A DNA stretch of 34,222 nucleotides from Entamoeba invadens IP1 (Eukaryota > Evosea > Mastigamoebida > Endamoebidae), in assembly GCF_000330505.1 (NCBI RefSeq), contig NW_004440359.1, positions 1 to 34,222 of the forward strand. Reading direction: 5' to 3'. The stretch's first letter is position 1; the number at the start of each line of letters is the position of its first letter. Under the pieces are notes generated by a model. That model was not told the DNA's origin, made no database searches, and saw only the letters and a list, made by a program, of their open reading frames with translations. A program made the translations under genes and the position numbers. Of this stretch, positions 10,991 through 22,576 are shown in pieces.

Positions 10991-13620
10991 ACATTTTGTC
11001 ATTTGTGAAAGGCCAACACAACTTCCATTTGCAATTAACACATGTGAATTAATACAAGAAGTACGTTTGTTGTTGATGTGCATGTATAGCAGTTGTCATC
11101 ACACCTTTGACACTCGTTTGTGTTGACTGTATAATACCCATCTTAACACTTTGAACACCCACTTTGTGTAACCTTTATTGCACACCCAATGATATCACGT
11201 TGTGGCAAACAGTCACCGCCATTTGTTTTGTAATTAGTTGAATTACAAGAAAGACAACCAATTTTGTAGTTGCATGTGCTTTGGATCACATTCATAACAA
11301 TCAAAACCAACTCTGTAATACCCGTCATTGCATATAACACAACCACTTCCAAAACTAGCGAATTGTTTACATGTAAATTTTAAATTTTCATTTGTGTTGC
11401 AATTGTAATTTGACAAATACATGTTTTGTGGACAACTGAGACACTTTGTTTTTTTTTAAAACAATTCAAACAATTTAGATCGCAATTAACACATTTTTTT
11501 GTTGACTCATCAAAATAAAAAACTTCAGCACATGTTAAACACCCTAAACTGTTATGTACAAAACAATTTTTTACTTCATACGTTTTACATGTGTTATTTG
11601 ATAAATAATATTTATTTTCACATTCGTAACATTTCCCATTTGATTGCTATTTGCAATTGTCAATTGATGAAGTACACTTTTTATTTAGGTCATTTGGAAA
11701 TACACAATCATTCTTTTCACACTTTTCATTGGTGTTCATTTGACTTTATTTGTTGCACTTTGTTACGTTTCCATTTTCTCACATTTCAGAATTAATGTAT
11801 AAATCATTACACTCCAAACAATTTGTTGTGTTTAATACAAAACCCATGTTACAAGAAATAGTGTTAATGTTTGTTGTAATCTTACTGTTAATATCACTTT
11901 CGACATACATTCCAATTTTGTTAATATATTTGTTATTAATGTTGCATATTTGACAATTTTTATCAAATTGAACAAGTAAAAAAGTTACATTACTTACACA
12001 CGAACCACATTATAATGAAAAACCAGTTGAACATTTAAAGCACGTGTTTGATATGGTATATTCACAATTTGCAATTTGTTCACATTTTGAGTTAACAACA
12101 GCAAATTGACTTTTGCAAGATAAACAATTAATTTTATTGAAAAGACAATACTTACAATTAACATCATCACAAATGGTTAAGTTTTCAAAAGTTTAGACGT
12201 TTTGTTGTATATTCCATTAATGCATCTTAAAATAATTATTTTAAAATTATCATTTGTGTTTATTGCTGCGTTGAATTGTTCATCTTTAAATGTTAAATTT
12301 GTCTCTGAAACTATAAGTACAGTTTTTGTCAATAAAAACAATTTTATTTTAATTGTTTGTTTTGTTGAAATACCAAGAACTACATTTATCCTTTTGTAAA
12401 ATCAAATTTGAGTGTTATCAATTGAAATACTTTCAGATGAAAACGTGTCAATATTTTTTAATTGTGGTTTTAAACTTGTTTGGGTTGGTTTGATTTTAAC
12501 ATACAATAACGTCACATTTTAAGAGGAGTGATATACCAATTTTCTGTATTATTACATGGACAATATGGTTCACTATATTTCATTTTTTTGTTTGCCACAA
12601 AATTAACATGACAAAATATTTATTTGAAATACCACATCTTAACATTTTACCATTCAATAACAATTTAGTACCAGCTAAAGTTATTTTTGTAATTGTTATA
12701 TATAACCATGAAATATCAAAATTAGTATCTGATTTTATAATTGTGTTTGATATATCCAATGCTTTTAAGCCGGAATAAAATACAATTGGAAGATCTCTGA
12801 TATCCCTATTACTTACTACAAGTGTAGAGTTTACAAACACAAATTCATTCCCAACACCAATTAAAGATTTTCCAGTCATATTGAGTACGCTTGTATAACG
12901 GAAACTATCAATATTTGAACAACTTTGGTAACAGCTAACATATTGTAACAACAATGTGGGGATTTGTAATGTATCTAACATTCCATTTAATTTTATTACA
13001 CCGCCTTTGTGAACATAAAATGAACCTACGCCGTTAATTGTTAAAAAATTGTTTAATGTAAAATATGCTTTATTAACTCTGACTTTTTAATTCTTACATT
13101 ATTGTTATTGATGTTGATTCTAGAGTAATTTTGATTAATAACGACCGAAACATTGTCATTAATATATTAAATTGTTCATTGAATAATAAAGAAGAGTTGT
13201 CTTTAATTGTTAGTTGAGAATATCCCATCATTATATTAATATTGTAACTGTCCCAATGCGATGTTTCACACATTATAACACCGGAGAACTGTTGGAAATA
13301 AATTATATTTATTGTTATTAATTGTGAGTTATTATTCAGTTCTAATTTTGACGAATTGTAAAAGTTGGTTTCTTGTGTCAAATTTAATTCTGAATTTTCA
13401 TATTGTACAATTGATCCATTACCAACACAACCAATATTTCAATTCATTCGTACATTTGCATTAAATATCATTTTGAACTGAATGATATCGAAAATAAAAT
13501 ATTACCAATTGTTATGTTATTGTATGCTGTACAGGTATCAGATAGTAGTATTTTCCAAAATAGTGTTTGGAAACCTGCAATTTTGTGAAAATGTGTATAT
13601 TATCAAAGTAAACCATAAAT
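10991..13620 (-). pseudogene. Decayed ectodomain of the same TMK pseudogene
   Basis: The minus strand carries broken pieces of an ectodomain like that of the 23278 gene, in the same order. 11352-11143 matches its cysteine-rich stalk (YKTNGGDCLP and TQSGCSKC against YKTSNGDCLP and TESGCSMC). 12981-12580, with a short frame-shifted continuation to about 12530, matches the end of the beta-repeat region (RDIRDLP against RTIKDLP; YCPCNN against YCPLTD). 13381-13094 and about 13580-13390 match the start (KLELNNNSQ against KLELSSSTI). Many stops and frame changes separate the pieces, and the Cys-rich part between about 11400 and 12530 is heavily decayed. No intact start or signal peptide is visible; the 5' limit near 13620 is approximate. 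Confidence 0.8.
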
Positions 13621-16600
13621 AATTGTCAACAGGTATAAACAAAATATTCATTCTGATAATAAAAAGTTTTTACATTCATTTTATATATGTAACATTTATT
13701 AATCACTTTGAAAATAATAATTTTATATAATGGTCAGACACATGAAAAATTTAATAAATTTTTATTCGTAATTATTACTTGAAATTATAGTTGACATTAA
13801 CTTTTAGTCTAACCACTATTGAATTTGTAATTATTACATTCAAACATATAAACACAACTAAAATAATACACCTTTTTATCGTACAATTAATTATGAATGT
13901 GGTGTTTCAAATAACTGTCAATATTTAAAAGAATTTAATTTTAAATATAAAGTTTAAAAAAATGTATAGTATATTAAAATATTAGAGCAAATAATTATTT
14001 AAACTAAATAATAAACAATTTTAAATGATGCCCCTTAAAATAACATTAATTGTTAACCGTTTTTATTTTCAATTTGGAAAAGTACAAAAAAACCATTGTA
14101 TTTTTATTAAAATCAAAATATAAACATTTTTGCATTTAAAATATTTAGGAACTTTTGATAACTTGTAAAACACAATCTTATCAAAATTAAGCATTCACTG
14201 TCAAATTTGTTGATTTTTAAATCATAACATTATGATATATATGTCAAAAATTAAAACAAATATTCCATTTTTAACTAATTTTATATTATTACAACATTTC
14301 ATTGTTGTAAATTTGTTGTTAAAAAAAAGATACATTTTTTATAATTATTTTAAAAAACATTAACTTAACAACAATTTAATCATATTTATTTTACATAAAC
14401 TCGTTGACAACAAAGAATTTTCATTACTATTGACAAATTCAATTTGTTTATAATAATAAATTCTAAATGATTATATAGTTCAATACATTATATATTAAAT
14501 ATAAATTGGATTGTTTAAAAAACAATTTTAAAATGATTATTTAAAATCTTTACCACAACCGCTTATAACAAAACAAAATTTTTGCCACGATTATTTTCCA
14601 AATAAAGTTCATACTTGTGTCTAGTTTGTTCGTTTTGTGTCATTTGCGTTTTTCATCATTAACAATATGTGGACTTCATGTCGTTTCTATTTATGCTTTA
14701 AAACTTTACAACCACGCCAAGGGAAAACACATAAAATGTGTCTGATCGATTTTAACAAATAGTTTGATTGCTTTTTGTTTTTTAGCGTTTTTTATCACTT
14801 GTTGTGCAAAAGTAGATTTAATTGTTTTGTATTTTATTTTTAAATGAACTAACCTTTAACACCAAAATCATTTTTATTTACAATAAATTTAATTGGATTA
14901 ATTAATTATTTTAAATAAAAATATACTTTATTTTTGAGAGTATATAAATATAAAAAAGTACTGACTATTATTAATCAAAAAAATTCAGTTGTAAAGTTTA
15001 AATTGTAATTAAAATAACAAACGTTTTTATTCATACATTTTATGTGTATTTTATTCTAAAAATTTTTAATTAGAGTCATTCTTAAAACCGTGCAACTTTG
15101 ACGTGTCAATGCAACTTTGTTTATAGTATAATTATAGTAAAAAATTTATATGTTTTTTAGAAACAAAACAAGAAAACACAAACAAATTTCTTTTAAACTA
15201 TTACTCTAATTAATATACTATAACTAAACTATAACTAAAGTTGCATAATTTTTCTCAATTAGTTTTTTGGGTTGCACCATTCAACTGCCTTTTGTTTACC
15301 TAATTTTTGCAGCAAAAAAGTCATTGAACCACATGAATTGGCTTGTCTCATTATTTTATTATTATAAAGAGATGTTTAACATCTGCGCCATCCACAATCG
15401 ATATACAACGCCGTTTTATTCGTTTTGTATGACAATTGGAATTCTGAAATTTTTATGCTTTTTAATTAAACAAGCAGTTAAACTTATCATTTAAATATCG
15501 AGTTATATTTTATGTTGATTTATAAACTAATTCTACTTTTTGTTATATATGTAACACTATTTTTTGTTTTTTGAATTGAAAAAAAATTTCATAAATGATT
15601 TATGTTATTATAATTTTAAAAATTTCCCGTTTTTGCATTAAAAAATATTTTATTTAACACGTTCACGTTCCATTTATTTTTTGTTTTATAAAAAAAATTT
15701 ATTGTTAAAATTTTTAAATTTTGCATTTTTTATTTTTGAAATAATAGTTGAAATAACCGTTCGCATTCCCGACAACATTTTTTTGCAACGATCTTAGTAA
15801 AATAACAATAAGACATTACAACAAAAACAACTAAGATTTTTGAATTGATTCATTTCTTACCTTTTTTGAGATAATAAAGTACTCTGTGAATCTACCCATA
15901 TTTTTAATTGGTCTTTATGTTTCATTTACGCACACCTTTCCCCTACACACAACACAAAGAATAAAATGTGTTCCGCGACAATGCCTTTTGCAGGCATAAC
16001 ACTTATACTACGGACAATACATTTAATTTAATACATTTTAATATTCATTAAACTCGGTCGCGTAAACGTGCGCGTAAATGACCCACAAGTCAAAAATCAT
16101 GTGTCGAATGTCGATTTAAACACAACAGTGTTACAATCGACGACCTTATTTTCATTGTTTTTTAATATTTTTGGTGTTTTTACAATAATTAATAATTTCA
16201 AGATAAGTATTTATTTTTAAAATATTATTGAAAATAATTGTTTAAAAACAAAAATGCAAAATAATTCGATTGGTAAAGCAAAAAAATTGTTGTTTTAAAA
16301 TGTCTTTGGAAACAGAAACGTGTTAAAAATCGGTAAAATTACTTTTTTTATTTAATATAATTGTTTTTAACGTTTAATATTTGCAAAACATTGCACAAAC
16401 TAAAAATGGAAAATATAATAATTGCTATATACCCTAATAAAAAGATTCAATTTGAATACAAGAGCATCACTTTATGTGTGAATTAAAAACAATAATTTGT
16501 AATTTTTCTTGTGTTTTAATGATGATAATATTGTAACACAATGTTTAACCCTTCCAATACCAGAAAATTGATTGTTTTAACACACATATATATTACTTTA

Positions 16601-16780
16601 AATTTAAATTTTAAAGTAAGAATTGTAAATAAACAATAAATTATAATTATTTTGAATAATAAAATTATTAACTTTTATTTTTCAAAATTTTTAACTTGAT
16701 TATTAGAAAAAATTAAAATTATAATAATAATTTAAAATGATTATTTTCGTGTTAAAAAATTAAGTCAAAATTCAAAGTCT
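13621..16780. other. AT-rich gene-free region
   Basis: No convincing ORF. Apart from the MITE-like element at 15110-15245, 14560-14830 and 15750-16150 are somewhat less A/T-biased and include short GC-richer patches (for example near 16050-16085), but I could not assign them to any gene or RNA. The 75-codon frame at 15267-15494 lacks an ATG start and any recognisable motif. Confidence 0.6.
15110..15245. repeat. 136-bp MITE-like element with 29-bp TIRs
   Basis: The ends at 15110-15138 and 15217-15245 match as inverted repeats at 25 of 29 positions. Each starts TGCAACTTT and contains TTATAGT twice. The non-AT-biased TGCAACTTT part makes chance unlikely. A further TGCAACTTT lies just outside at 15091-15099. 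No clear target-site duplication, no coding content. The doubled TTATAGT core links it to 703-862 and, more loosely, 22577-22898. Confidence 0.55.
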
Positions 16781-16783
16781 ACT

Positions 16784-16825
16784 ATTTAAACAAAAAAAAC
16801 TGATATATCAATTAATTCACTGATT
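16784..16825 (+). promoter_or_regulatory. Putative core promoter of the LRR gene
   Basis: TATTTAAA at 16784-16791 closely resembles the Entamoeba TATA element (GTATTTAAA, known from E. histolytica). About 25 bases downstream is TTAATTCA (ATTCA at 16815-16819), an initiator-like motif 7 bases before the ATG. Spacing and order match the known Entamoeba core promoter. Confidence 0.55.
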
Positions 16826-18819
16826 ATGACAAAAAAACTTGAAGAATTCTATCTAATGAATGTGGTCTTGTACATGAACACATTTAATTCACTCTCAACT
16901 TTTTCGTGTATAAACACCAAATGTCAGTCAGTCCTCAATCGAATGCAAACAAATCCGTTACTTTCCGACAAATTTTCATACGACACAACGTATGAAAAGT
17001 CGTTGCGTCGTATGAATCAATTAAAAATTAAAAGTCCACAACGTAACATAATGGACTACTTATCACGAATAATAAAATTATTTCCAAATATTCAAACATT
17101 GTACCTCCCATCTTATAAATGTATAATTCCACAGCTATCTAAATTCAACATTTCGTTCATTAAAGTGAAGTCGTTTTATGATGAAAAAGATGTAATACCA
17201 AATGAAGGGTATGAAGGCACCTATATTACAAGACATGTGAGTTTTGTTTCATTTGAGAATTTTGGAACAACTTCGTTTTTTCAAAGAATTCAATCCGGAA
17301 CACTTAATAATCTGAAAACACTCACTATTTACTCAAAAGAAACAGCAGACGATTTTTGAGAAACGCAAAATATTTCACGTCTTGTACTGAGATAACAATA
17401 ACAGACGATGTGTCATTAACTAGAGATGTATATGGCAACAAAATCAAAAAAGAAATAACAAAGGAAACACAAACAAATATTAAACAAATGTGGGACGTTT
17501 TAGTGAACAATCGGAGTGTGTTGTGGAGTTTTCGTATTTTACGAAAAGTCCGAATTATTTTAAGAGACGAAACTCACATTCAGAAAATAAGCGAATTTAC
17601 AAAGGGAGCTCCAAATCTTAATTTTTGTTTTTATATTAAACACATAAGTTCAATAACTAACAAAGTAACAGAAGACGTTGTTAAACAACTTAAAAAGTGT
17701 GGAAATGTCATATTTCGAACAATAGATGTTTTTCAAGAGTACATTGAATCAAATAATATGTTACAACTGCCTGTCACATTTGTGAACATATCAAAAACAA
17801 TTGAAATATCTGAGAATTTGATCTCCAATCTTATTGTGTTCATTCAAATGTATGCGTTTGAGTTCGATGAAGTTCGTCTGAGTATAAAAGAACATGAAGA
17901 AGTCGATATGTCACAAATTGACTGCAAAAAGCTTGTTTTAGTCAATGATACTAAACGCAGAGTAACACTGAAAATATCACCAAAAACACGTGTTGTTGTA
18001 TGTGATGAAAATGACCAATACGCACTTTGTTGCTCAAAAGATGTCACAATTACTCTTCAACAACACTTTGAGCCACAATTTCTGGATAAAGTGACCGATC
18101 CGGATTTTTTTGCATATTCAGATAGCCAAGATGATGACTCTGAAAACTCTGAAAATGGTAATATGGAATATGCGGACCCCAAAGTACTTGAACATTTACA
18201 GTTTGTAAAGAATGTGTTTATTCAAATGGAAGTCTTGGAATTCATTGAGAGTCCTATTGACGCTTCACGTTGTTTTAAAGTTACTCAAAGACCTTCAAAT
18301 GTACCACAAACAATTGACTATCAAAATTTCTTGATGTTAAAATATAGCAGACAAAAGGATAACCAATACATCCCAAGTAGAAATTTGCAACTATTGGTTA
18401 ATTGCTCAATTAATTTGATTTCGCTGGAACTGGAAAAGATCGGTGGTGATAGTGTCACTACCAAACAAAATGTCGATTTAAGCAAATTTCAATTACAAGA
18501 ACTTCATTTGACAAGATGCAAAAATTGCATCTTTCATCTACCAAGTACATTGACAAAACTTTCATTATATGATGTGTGTGATTCGTGTTACAGTAGTAAG
18601 GAGACTATCTACCTCAAGTCGTTTTCAATGAATTTTGTGGAGGATTATCATTTAGACTCAAAATATCTTTATAACAATCAGAACATAGTGATTGACTACC
18701 CAATTCAATTAGACGAATGTGAGGTATACCCTGACGAAAATATTTACAACAACACAACTAACAATTATTTATTATTATTTATTATTATTATTATTTACAT
18801 CAACACCAATGGGATGTAA
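16826..18819 (+). CDS. Leucine-rich-repeat protein, one frameshift
   Basis: The start at 16826 is supported by the promoter motifs just upstream. The N-terminus (LEEFYLMNVVLYMNTFNSL, then a basic/aromatic segment and a 'LFPNIQTLYLP' phrase) is typical of large Entamoeba LRR protein families that begin with an F-box-like helical region; that assignment is from memory of the family. The frame stops at TGA 17357-17359 after DDF. One missing T in the T5 run at 17353-17357 explains it, since the next frame continues at once with LRNAKYF. Repaired length would be about 664 residues. The middle has an acidic stretch (about 18115-18165: SDSQDDDSENSENG) and the C-terminal third has leucine-rich repeats (LISLELEKI, LQELHLTRC, LTKLSLYDV). 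The last 20 residues are isoleucine/leucine-rich and encoded by an ATT/TTA microsatellite, so the true C-terminus is doubtful. Function unknown. Confidence 0.72.
18763..18796 (+). repeat. ATT/TTA microsatellite
   Basis: An imperfect run of TTA/ATT trinucleotides lies where the LRR reading frame ends and the BspA-like frame begins. Slippage here could have fused or separated the two frames. Confidence 0.85.
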
Positions 18820-19813
18820 CACATTCAAAGAGACTAAGGCTTGGAACAAACAGTGGAAAGACTGTATGAGTGCTGATGACAATACAAAAAAGGAACAATT
18901 AAAGAAAATGATGAAAGAAACTATTTGTGTACTTGAAGACAGAGCTTTTCAAGGAAATATTTCTTTTCGTTTAGAAGCAATGGGTGGCATTAAGGAAATA
19001 GGCAATTTTTGCTTTAAGAATCACAGCGATCAATATTTGACTACGTTGGATCTGCCTTATGGCCCGACTAAAATCGGCTACGGCGCATTTGAAAATATCA
19101 CAACACTCACTTCTGTACATCTCAATGATATCACAAAACTTCCATACAAGTGTTTTGCAGGAGATATTAATTTAATTGAAATCACATCGCCACTTGAGTC
19201 AGTTGAAGTCGAAGACTACGCTCTTTGGAAGTGCTGTAGTCTTGTAAGACACCCCAAGTTTGTTCCGGCTAAAGGAGCCAAATTGTTGGACAATTCCATT
19301 GTTAAATCGTGCAATTTAAAACATCTTGAATTGCCTGAAAGTGTCGATGAAATCAAAAATTGGTGTTATAAAAATTATACAATGCTGGAATCTGTTAAAA
19401 TCATCAACGAAAGTTGTTTGATTGGAAAACAGTGTTTCATGGGATGCAGTAACATCCAAAGTATTCAAATTGAAGAAAGTGTGGTGTTTGACAAACACCT
19501 CGTCTTTGCAAATTTATCATCACTCACTTCTTTACATCTTCCAACAACACTAACTAAAATCAGAAAATTTATGTTCAAAAATTGTCGAAAACTTGAAGAT
19601 GTTGTTATGAGAAAAGGAATACACAAAATCTGTGATTTGGCGTTTCAAAATTGTGAAACATTGAAGATAATTGATATCCCAAAAAGTGTCACAAAAGTAG
19701 GACCCTCGAGTTTCAAGGGGTGTATTTCTTTACATAAAATTGGGTGTTTACAGTTGCTTCATTTTTCAACATCAAGTTTGTGTGGTGTTGATGCAACATT
19801 TAATTATTATTAA
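18809..19813 (+). CDS. BspA-like leucine-rich-repeat protein (LRR_5 type)
   Basis: The first ATG of the frame is 18809 (MGCNTFKETKAW), giving 334 residues. A Trp/Lys-rich leader of about 50 residues is followed by a series of roughly 23-residue LRR_5/BspA-type repeats with the pattern 'IGxxxFxNCxxLxxxxxPxSVTxI' (examples: IGYGAFENITTLTSV, IHKICDLAFQNCETLKI, VTKVGPSSFKGCISLHKI). In bacteria and Entamoeba such repeats form curved scaffolds for protein binding, often at the surface; no signal peptide or membrane span is visible here. The ATG overlaps the end of the preceding LRR frame by 11 bases, unusual for separate Entamoeba genes, and no promoter is evident. It may therefore be the 3' part of a longer gene split by a microsatellite indel, or a fragment of a BspA gene. 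Confidence 0.75.
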   Translation: MGCNTFKETKAWNKQWKDCMSADDNTKKEQLKKMMKETICVLEDRAFQGNISFRLEAMGGIKEIGNFCFKNHSDQYLTTLDLPYGPTKIGYGAFENITTLTSVHLNDITKLPYKCFAGDINLIEITSPLESVEVEDYALWKCCSLVRHPKFVPAKGAKLLDNSIVKSCNLKHLELPESVDEIKNWCYKNYTMLESVKIINESCLIGKQCFMGCSNIQSIQIEESVVFDKHLVFANLSSLTSLHLPTTLTKIRKFMFKNCRKLEDVVMRKGIHKICDLAFQNCETLKIIDIPKSVTKVGPSSFKGCISLHKIGCLQLLHFSTSSLCGVDATFNYY

Positions 19814-21153
19814 TTCTCGACTTTGTTTAATTATTTATCAATATCAAACTATAAATATAACGTATTTTAATAATAGTTTAATCTAAATATTCACACATAA
19901 AAAGACTTAAAAATTTTTTCATTCTAATTTAAAAATCGCTGTAATCGTTTTAATTTACTTTAATAACTTTGGTTGAAATTAAAATAGTTGTAAAGTGCAT
20001 CACAAAATGGTCGACCACCGTAAAATGTTCGTACGGCTTTTAAAACAAATTATTTACTCAAAAGGTTCACTTTGAAAACGGTTTTTTTGGAAAATTCAAT
20101 ACGAAGGACTTTTTGTTCTGTTTTGTTTTTTTGACTATTTTTACGAAGATATTTTCATAATTAATATTTTATTCATCAACCTTAAATCGTTATTCTAAAA
20201 TTTATTTTTGTTATTTACATTATTACCTTTATTTTGTCATAAATAGAAAAGTATAGTTTTTATAGTTTCACTGACAATTGATAATTTTTGAACTTGGTTT
20301 TTTAATTTGATATTCATAAAAATAAAGCAGAAGATGTACCATCTTATCTTTTATACACTGTTTCGACTGTACGATTATTTTTCTGTCAATTGTTGTATTA
20401 TATTAGATGTATCAATTAAATAAAAAGATTTATAAACTCAGCTATGTACATTCAATATAAAAAAACGAACTCATATTATTGATTAAAACAGCTTTATTGT
20501 TTAATAATAAAAGATTAATATCGATATATATTCGGAATGGTACTGTTTGCAATAACAACTGTATATTTTTTCATTTATCGAGGATTCTCCAGAGGAGGAA
20601 TTACAAACTCCACATTTCTTGTATTTCTTTTTTGGATGTATAATATGGTTAAAAAGTAAAAAATTTAAAAAAGAAAACAAAAAATAATCATTTCTAAAAA
20701 AAGAAAAAAACTATAGATATAGTTAGTTTTCTACATAGTTAATTAAAAATCCTAATTCATAATATATTATTAACAAAAAACTTACATAAAATAATAAAAT
20801 ATAAAACGTGGTAAATCGGGTATTTAGCCTATTTTCTAACCGTAACACTATAAAAAAACATCATCTAAAACAAACCTTATGTTAATCTAAATTTAAAAAC
20901 TGTAAAATAAGATTATAAAATTGTAGATTATTATTTTGGTATGCAAAATATTAACATTTAAAACATGAAGAAAGGTTTATTCACAAAAAAAAACGAAAAA
21001 AAGAATATATTTTTTGTGATTTTTTTAGACTCAAAAAATTTAAAAATTGACATCGCTGACAAACCCCATGAATTTTTGTTTGACCATAAAAAATGCCATT
21101 TAATATAAACGTTATATTTTTTAATTTTTAAAAATTGTAAAATTGGATTATAA
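19814..21153. other. AT-rich gene-free region
   Basis: No convincing gene. It contains a possible zinc-knuckle relic at 20502-20638 (minus) and small hairpins (for example AAGATG-TAC-CATCTT near 20332). The rest is long A/T runs. Confidence 0.6.
20502..20638 (-). pseudogene. Possible transposase C-terminal Cys/His-knuckle relic
   Basis: An open minus-strand stretch reads a Lys-rich HPKKKYKK, then a CxxC pair (CGVC), a 15-residue spacer, and SCYCKQYH shortly before a stop. A short Cys/His cluster with '...C...YH' close to the stop resembles the C-terminal zinc-binding end of piggyBac-type transposases (family knowledge). Nothing upstream is recognisable, only A/T runs. The evidence is one short motif, so this is tentative; another zinc-knuckle protein is possible. 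Confidence 0.25.
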
Positions 21154-22424
21154 TACAGTATGGTCATTAAACCTTATGTGAAACCTTGAGGCTTATGCGA
21201 TTTTTTAGAATAATTTTTAGTATTATTATTATTATGAAAAACTATACAAAAATAAATCAAATCATGAGTTATTTAAGTTATTTCCATATATATTAATAAA
21301 ACAATCATTTTTATGAAGAAATAACATCAACATCAATTTAGACGATCCAGATCAAAGTATGTACTGAACAATGTGAACATAATTAAGATTTCTTATCTTA
21401 AACCCGATTTGTGGCTTTATGTCTCTTTGTTTTTTAAACAATCGGGATATGAATAAAAAAATTTGACCATGGTGTGATATAAATTTTAAATAGTTTTCAA
21501 TAAAAACGAGTTATAAGACACTTAACAAATAACTTCTTTGCGTCTGCAATGATTGTGTCTATCTGCTCCTTTGAAAGTCTTCCAGCTGCTACACATGACT
21601 GTGTTGTGTTCAAAACTCACTAGTCGAGTGTACAATGATGGTTGCTTCAATTGCCGCCTTGTCGTCTGGTGAGAGCTTTGCTGCAATTTGCTCATTGAGT
21701 GTGTTTTTCATCGAGTAGCATAGTTCTCAAGTCCATTCTTCGCCTCGACCAGTTCCTTCATCTTGTCGTCCTCTGCCTTGAGCTTCTCTGCGTCTTCAAC
21801 CATCTTGTCTATTTGCCCCTTTGCAAGTATTCCCTTGTCGTTTGTGATTGTGATCCTGTTCTTCTTTTACATGTTGTCTTGTCTTCAGCCGAGACAATTT
21901 GCATCCCATTTGCATCAAGGTGAATGTGACTTCAACTATGGGACTCCACATGGTGTTGGTGGGATACCAGACAACTCAAACTTGCCAAGCATGTTGTTGG
22001 GTGATTTCATAGATGCCTCGCCTTCGAAGACTTACATGAGCACGCCGGGCTGGTTGTCTGCATATGTTGAGAAGATCTGTGACTTCTTTGCTGGTAGAAG
22101 ACAACACGTCTTTTGTTGCCTTCTACCATTTACTTTACTCGCTTTTTGTATAGAGAGTGTGATATATTAGTTCATTTTAGTTCAACTCCTTTTGTTGATT
22201 TTGATTTTGTTAAATTGTCTTCTTATATTTTCCAAATCAATCTTTTTTATTTTTGTAATCGCATAAGGCTCATAGTTCAGTTTCTCTGTTTTTTTGTATA
22301 AAACAGTGTTTTTTGCCTTTTTAATAATAAAAGTATTGATTTTTTTCTATCATTTATAGTTTTTTATATTTAGAAAATCGCATAAGGTTGCGGGTATCAC
22401 ATAAGGGTGAATACCACATCTGTA
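21154..22424. mobile_element. TIR-bounded DNA element (TA-flanked) carrying an hsp70 fragment
   Basis: The ends 21154-21207 and 22371-22424 are inverted repeats agreeing at 39 of 54 positions, including exact blocks CCTTATGTGA and CTTATGCGATTTT. Both start TACAG, consistent with TA target duplications and Tc1/mariner-type termini. Each end holds the motif CTTATG(T/C)GA twice, 19 bases apart, and a further copy lies inside at about 22260. No transposase ORF is visible in the 1,271 bp. The middle carries a broken hsp70 segment on the minus strand. I read it as a non-autonomous transposon that picked up, or was entered by, a gene fragment. Confidence 0.6.
21525..22092 (-). pseudogene. HSP70 pseudogene fragment (substrate-binding part)
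   Basis: In several frames the minus strand reads clear cytosolic-type Hsp70: PAKKSQIFSTYADNQPGV, then [19 protein letters not shown], a DANGMQIVSAEDK phrase, [34 protein letters not shown] and LSPDDKAAIEATI (these are separate short runs in the sequence). This spans the end of the nucleotide-binding/linker side into the helical lid. Disruptions include a stop after GVLM, a TAG at GVP-Q and several frame changes. After the lid piece, a second copy of the 'GRLSKEQIDTIIADAKKL' segment follows at about 21590-21525, so the fragment is also rearranged. A 14-bp foldback (GGTAGAAG arms) at 22093-22127 marks its upstream edge. GC content is well above the surroundings. It cannot encode a working chaperone. 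Confidence 0.85.
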
Positions 22425-22576
22425 ATTGTAAAATATTTATAAGTGAAACATATTGTTTGATGTGCAACATATCTAAATTTAAACAATTTACATAACTATC
22501 AACAAAATAATATTAATAAGGGAAATTTTTATGGTCTATTATTTGTAAAAAATCTTTGAGGAGTAACCATTATATA

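Noticed and set aside
15267..15494. 75-codon plus-strand ORF
   Set aside because: It begins at TTG, has no promoter motif or recognisable domain, and lies just beyond a MITE-like element.
8741..17360. Programmed ribosomal frameshifting at the broken genes
   Set aside because: The sites share no slippery heptamer plus structure, and shifts differ in direction and context; indels or sequence errors are simpler.
17356..18819. Independent LRR gene starting at 17356
   Set aside because: The start would be TTG and the sequence continues the upstream LRR frame exactly; a one-base indel explains it better.
18809..18826. N-myristoylation of the BspA-like protein (MGC start)
   Set aside because: Position 6 is Phe rather than Ser/Thr, and the start codon itself is uncertain.
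21763..22170. Plus-strand ORF of 135 codons
   Set aside because: It is antisense to the hsp70 fragment, whose minus-strand protein similarity is clear.
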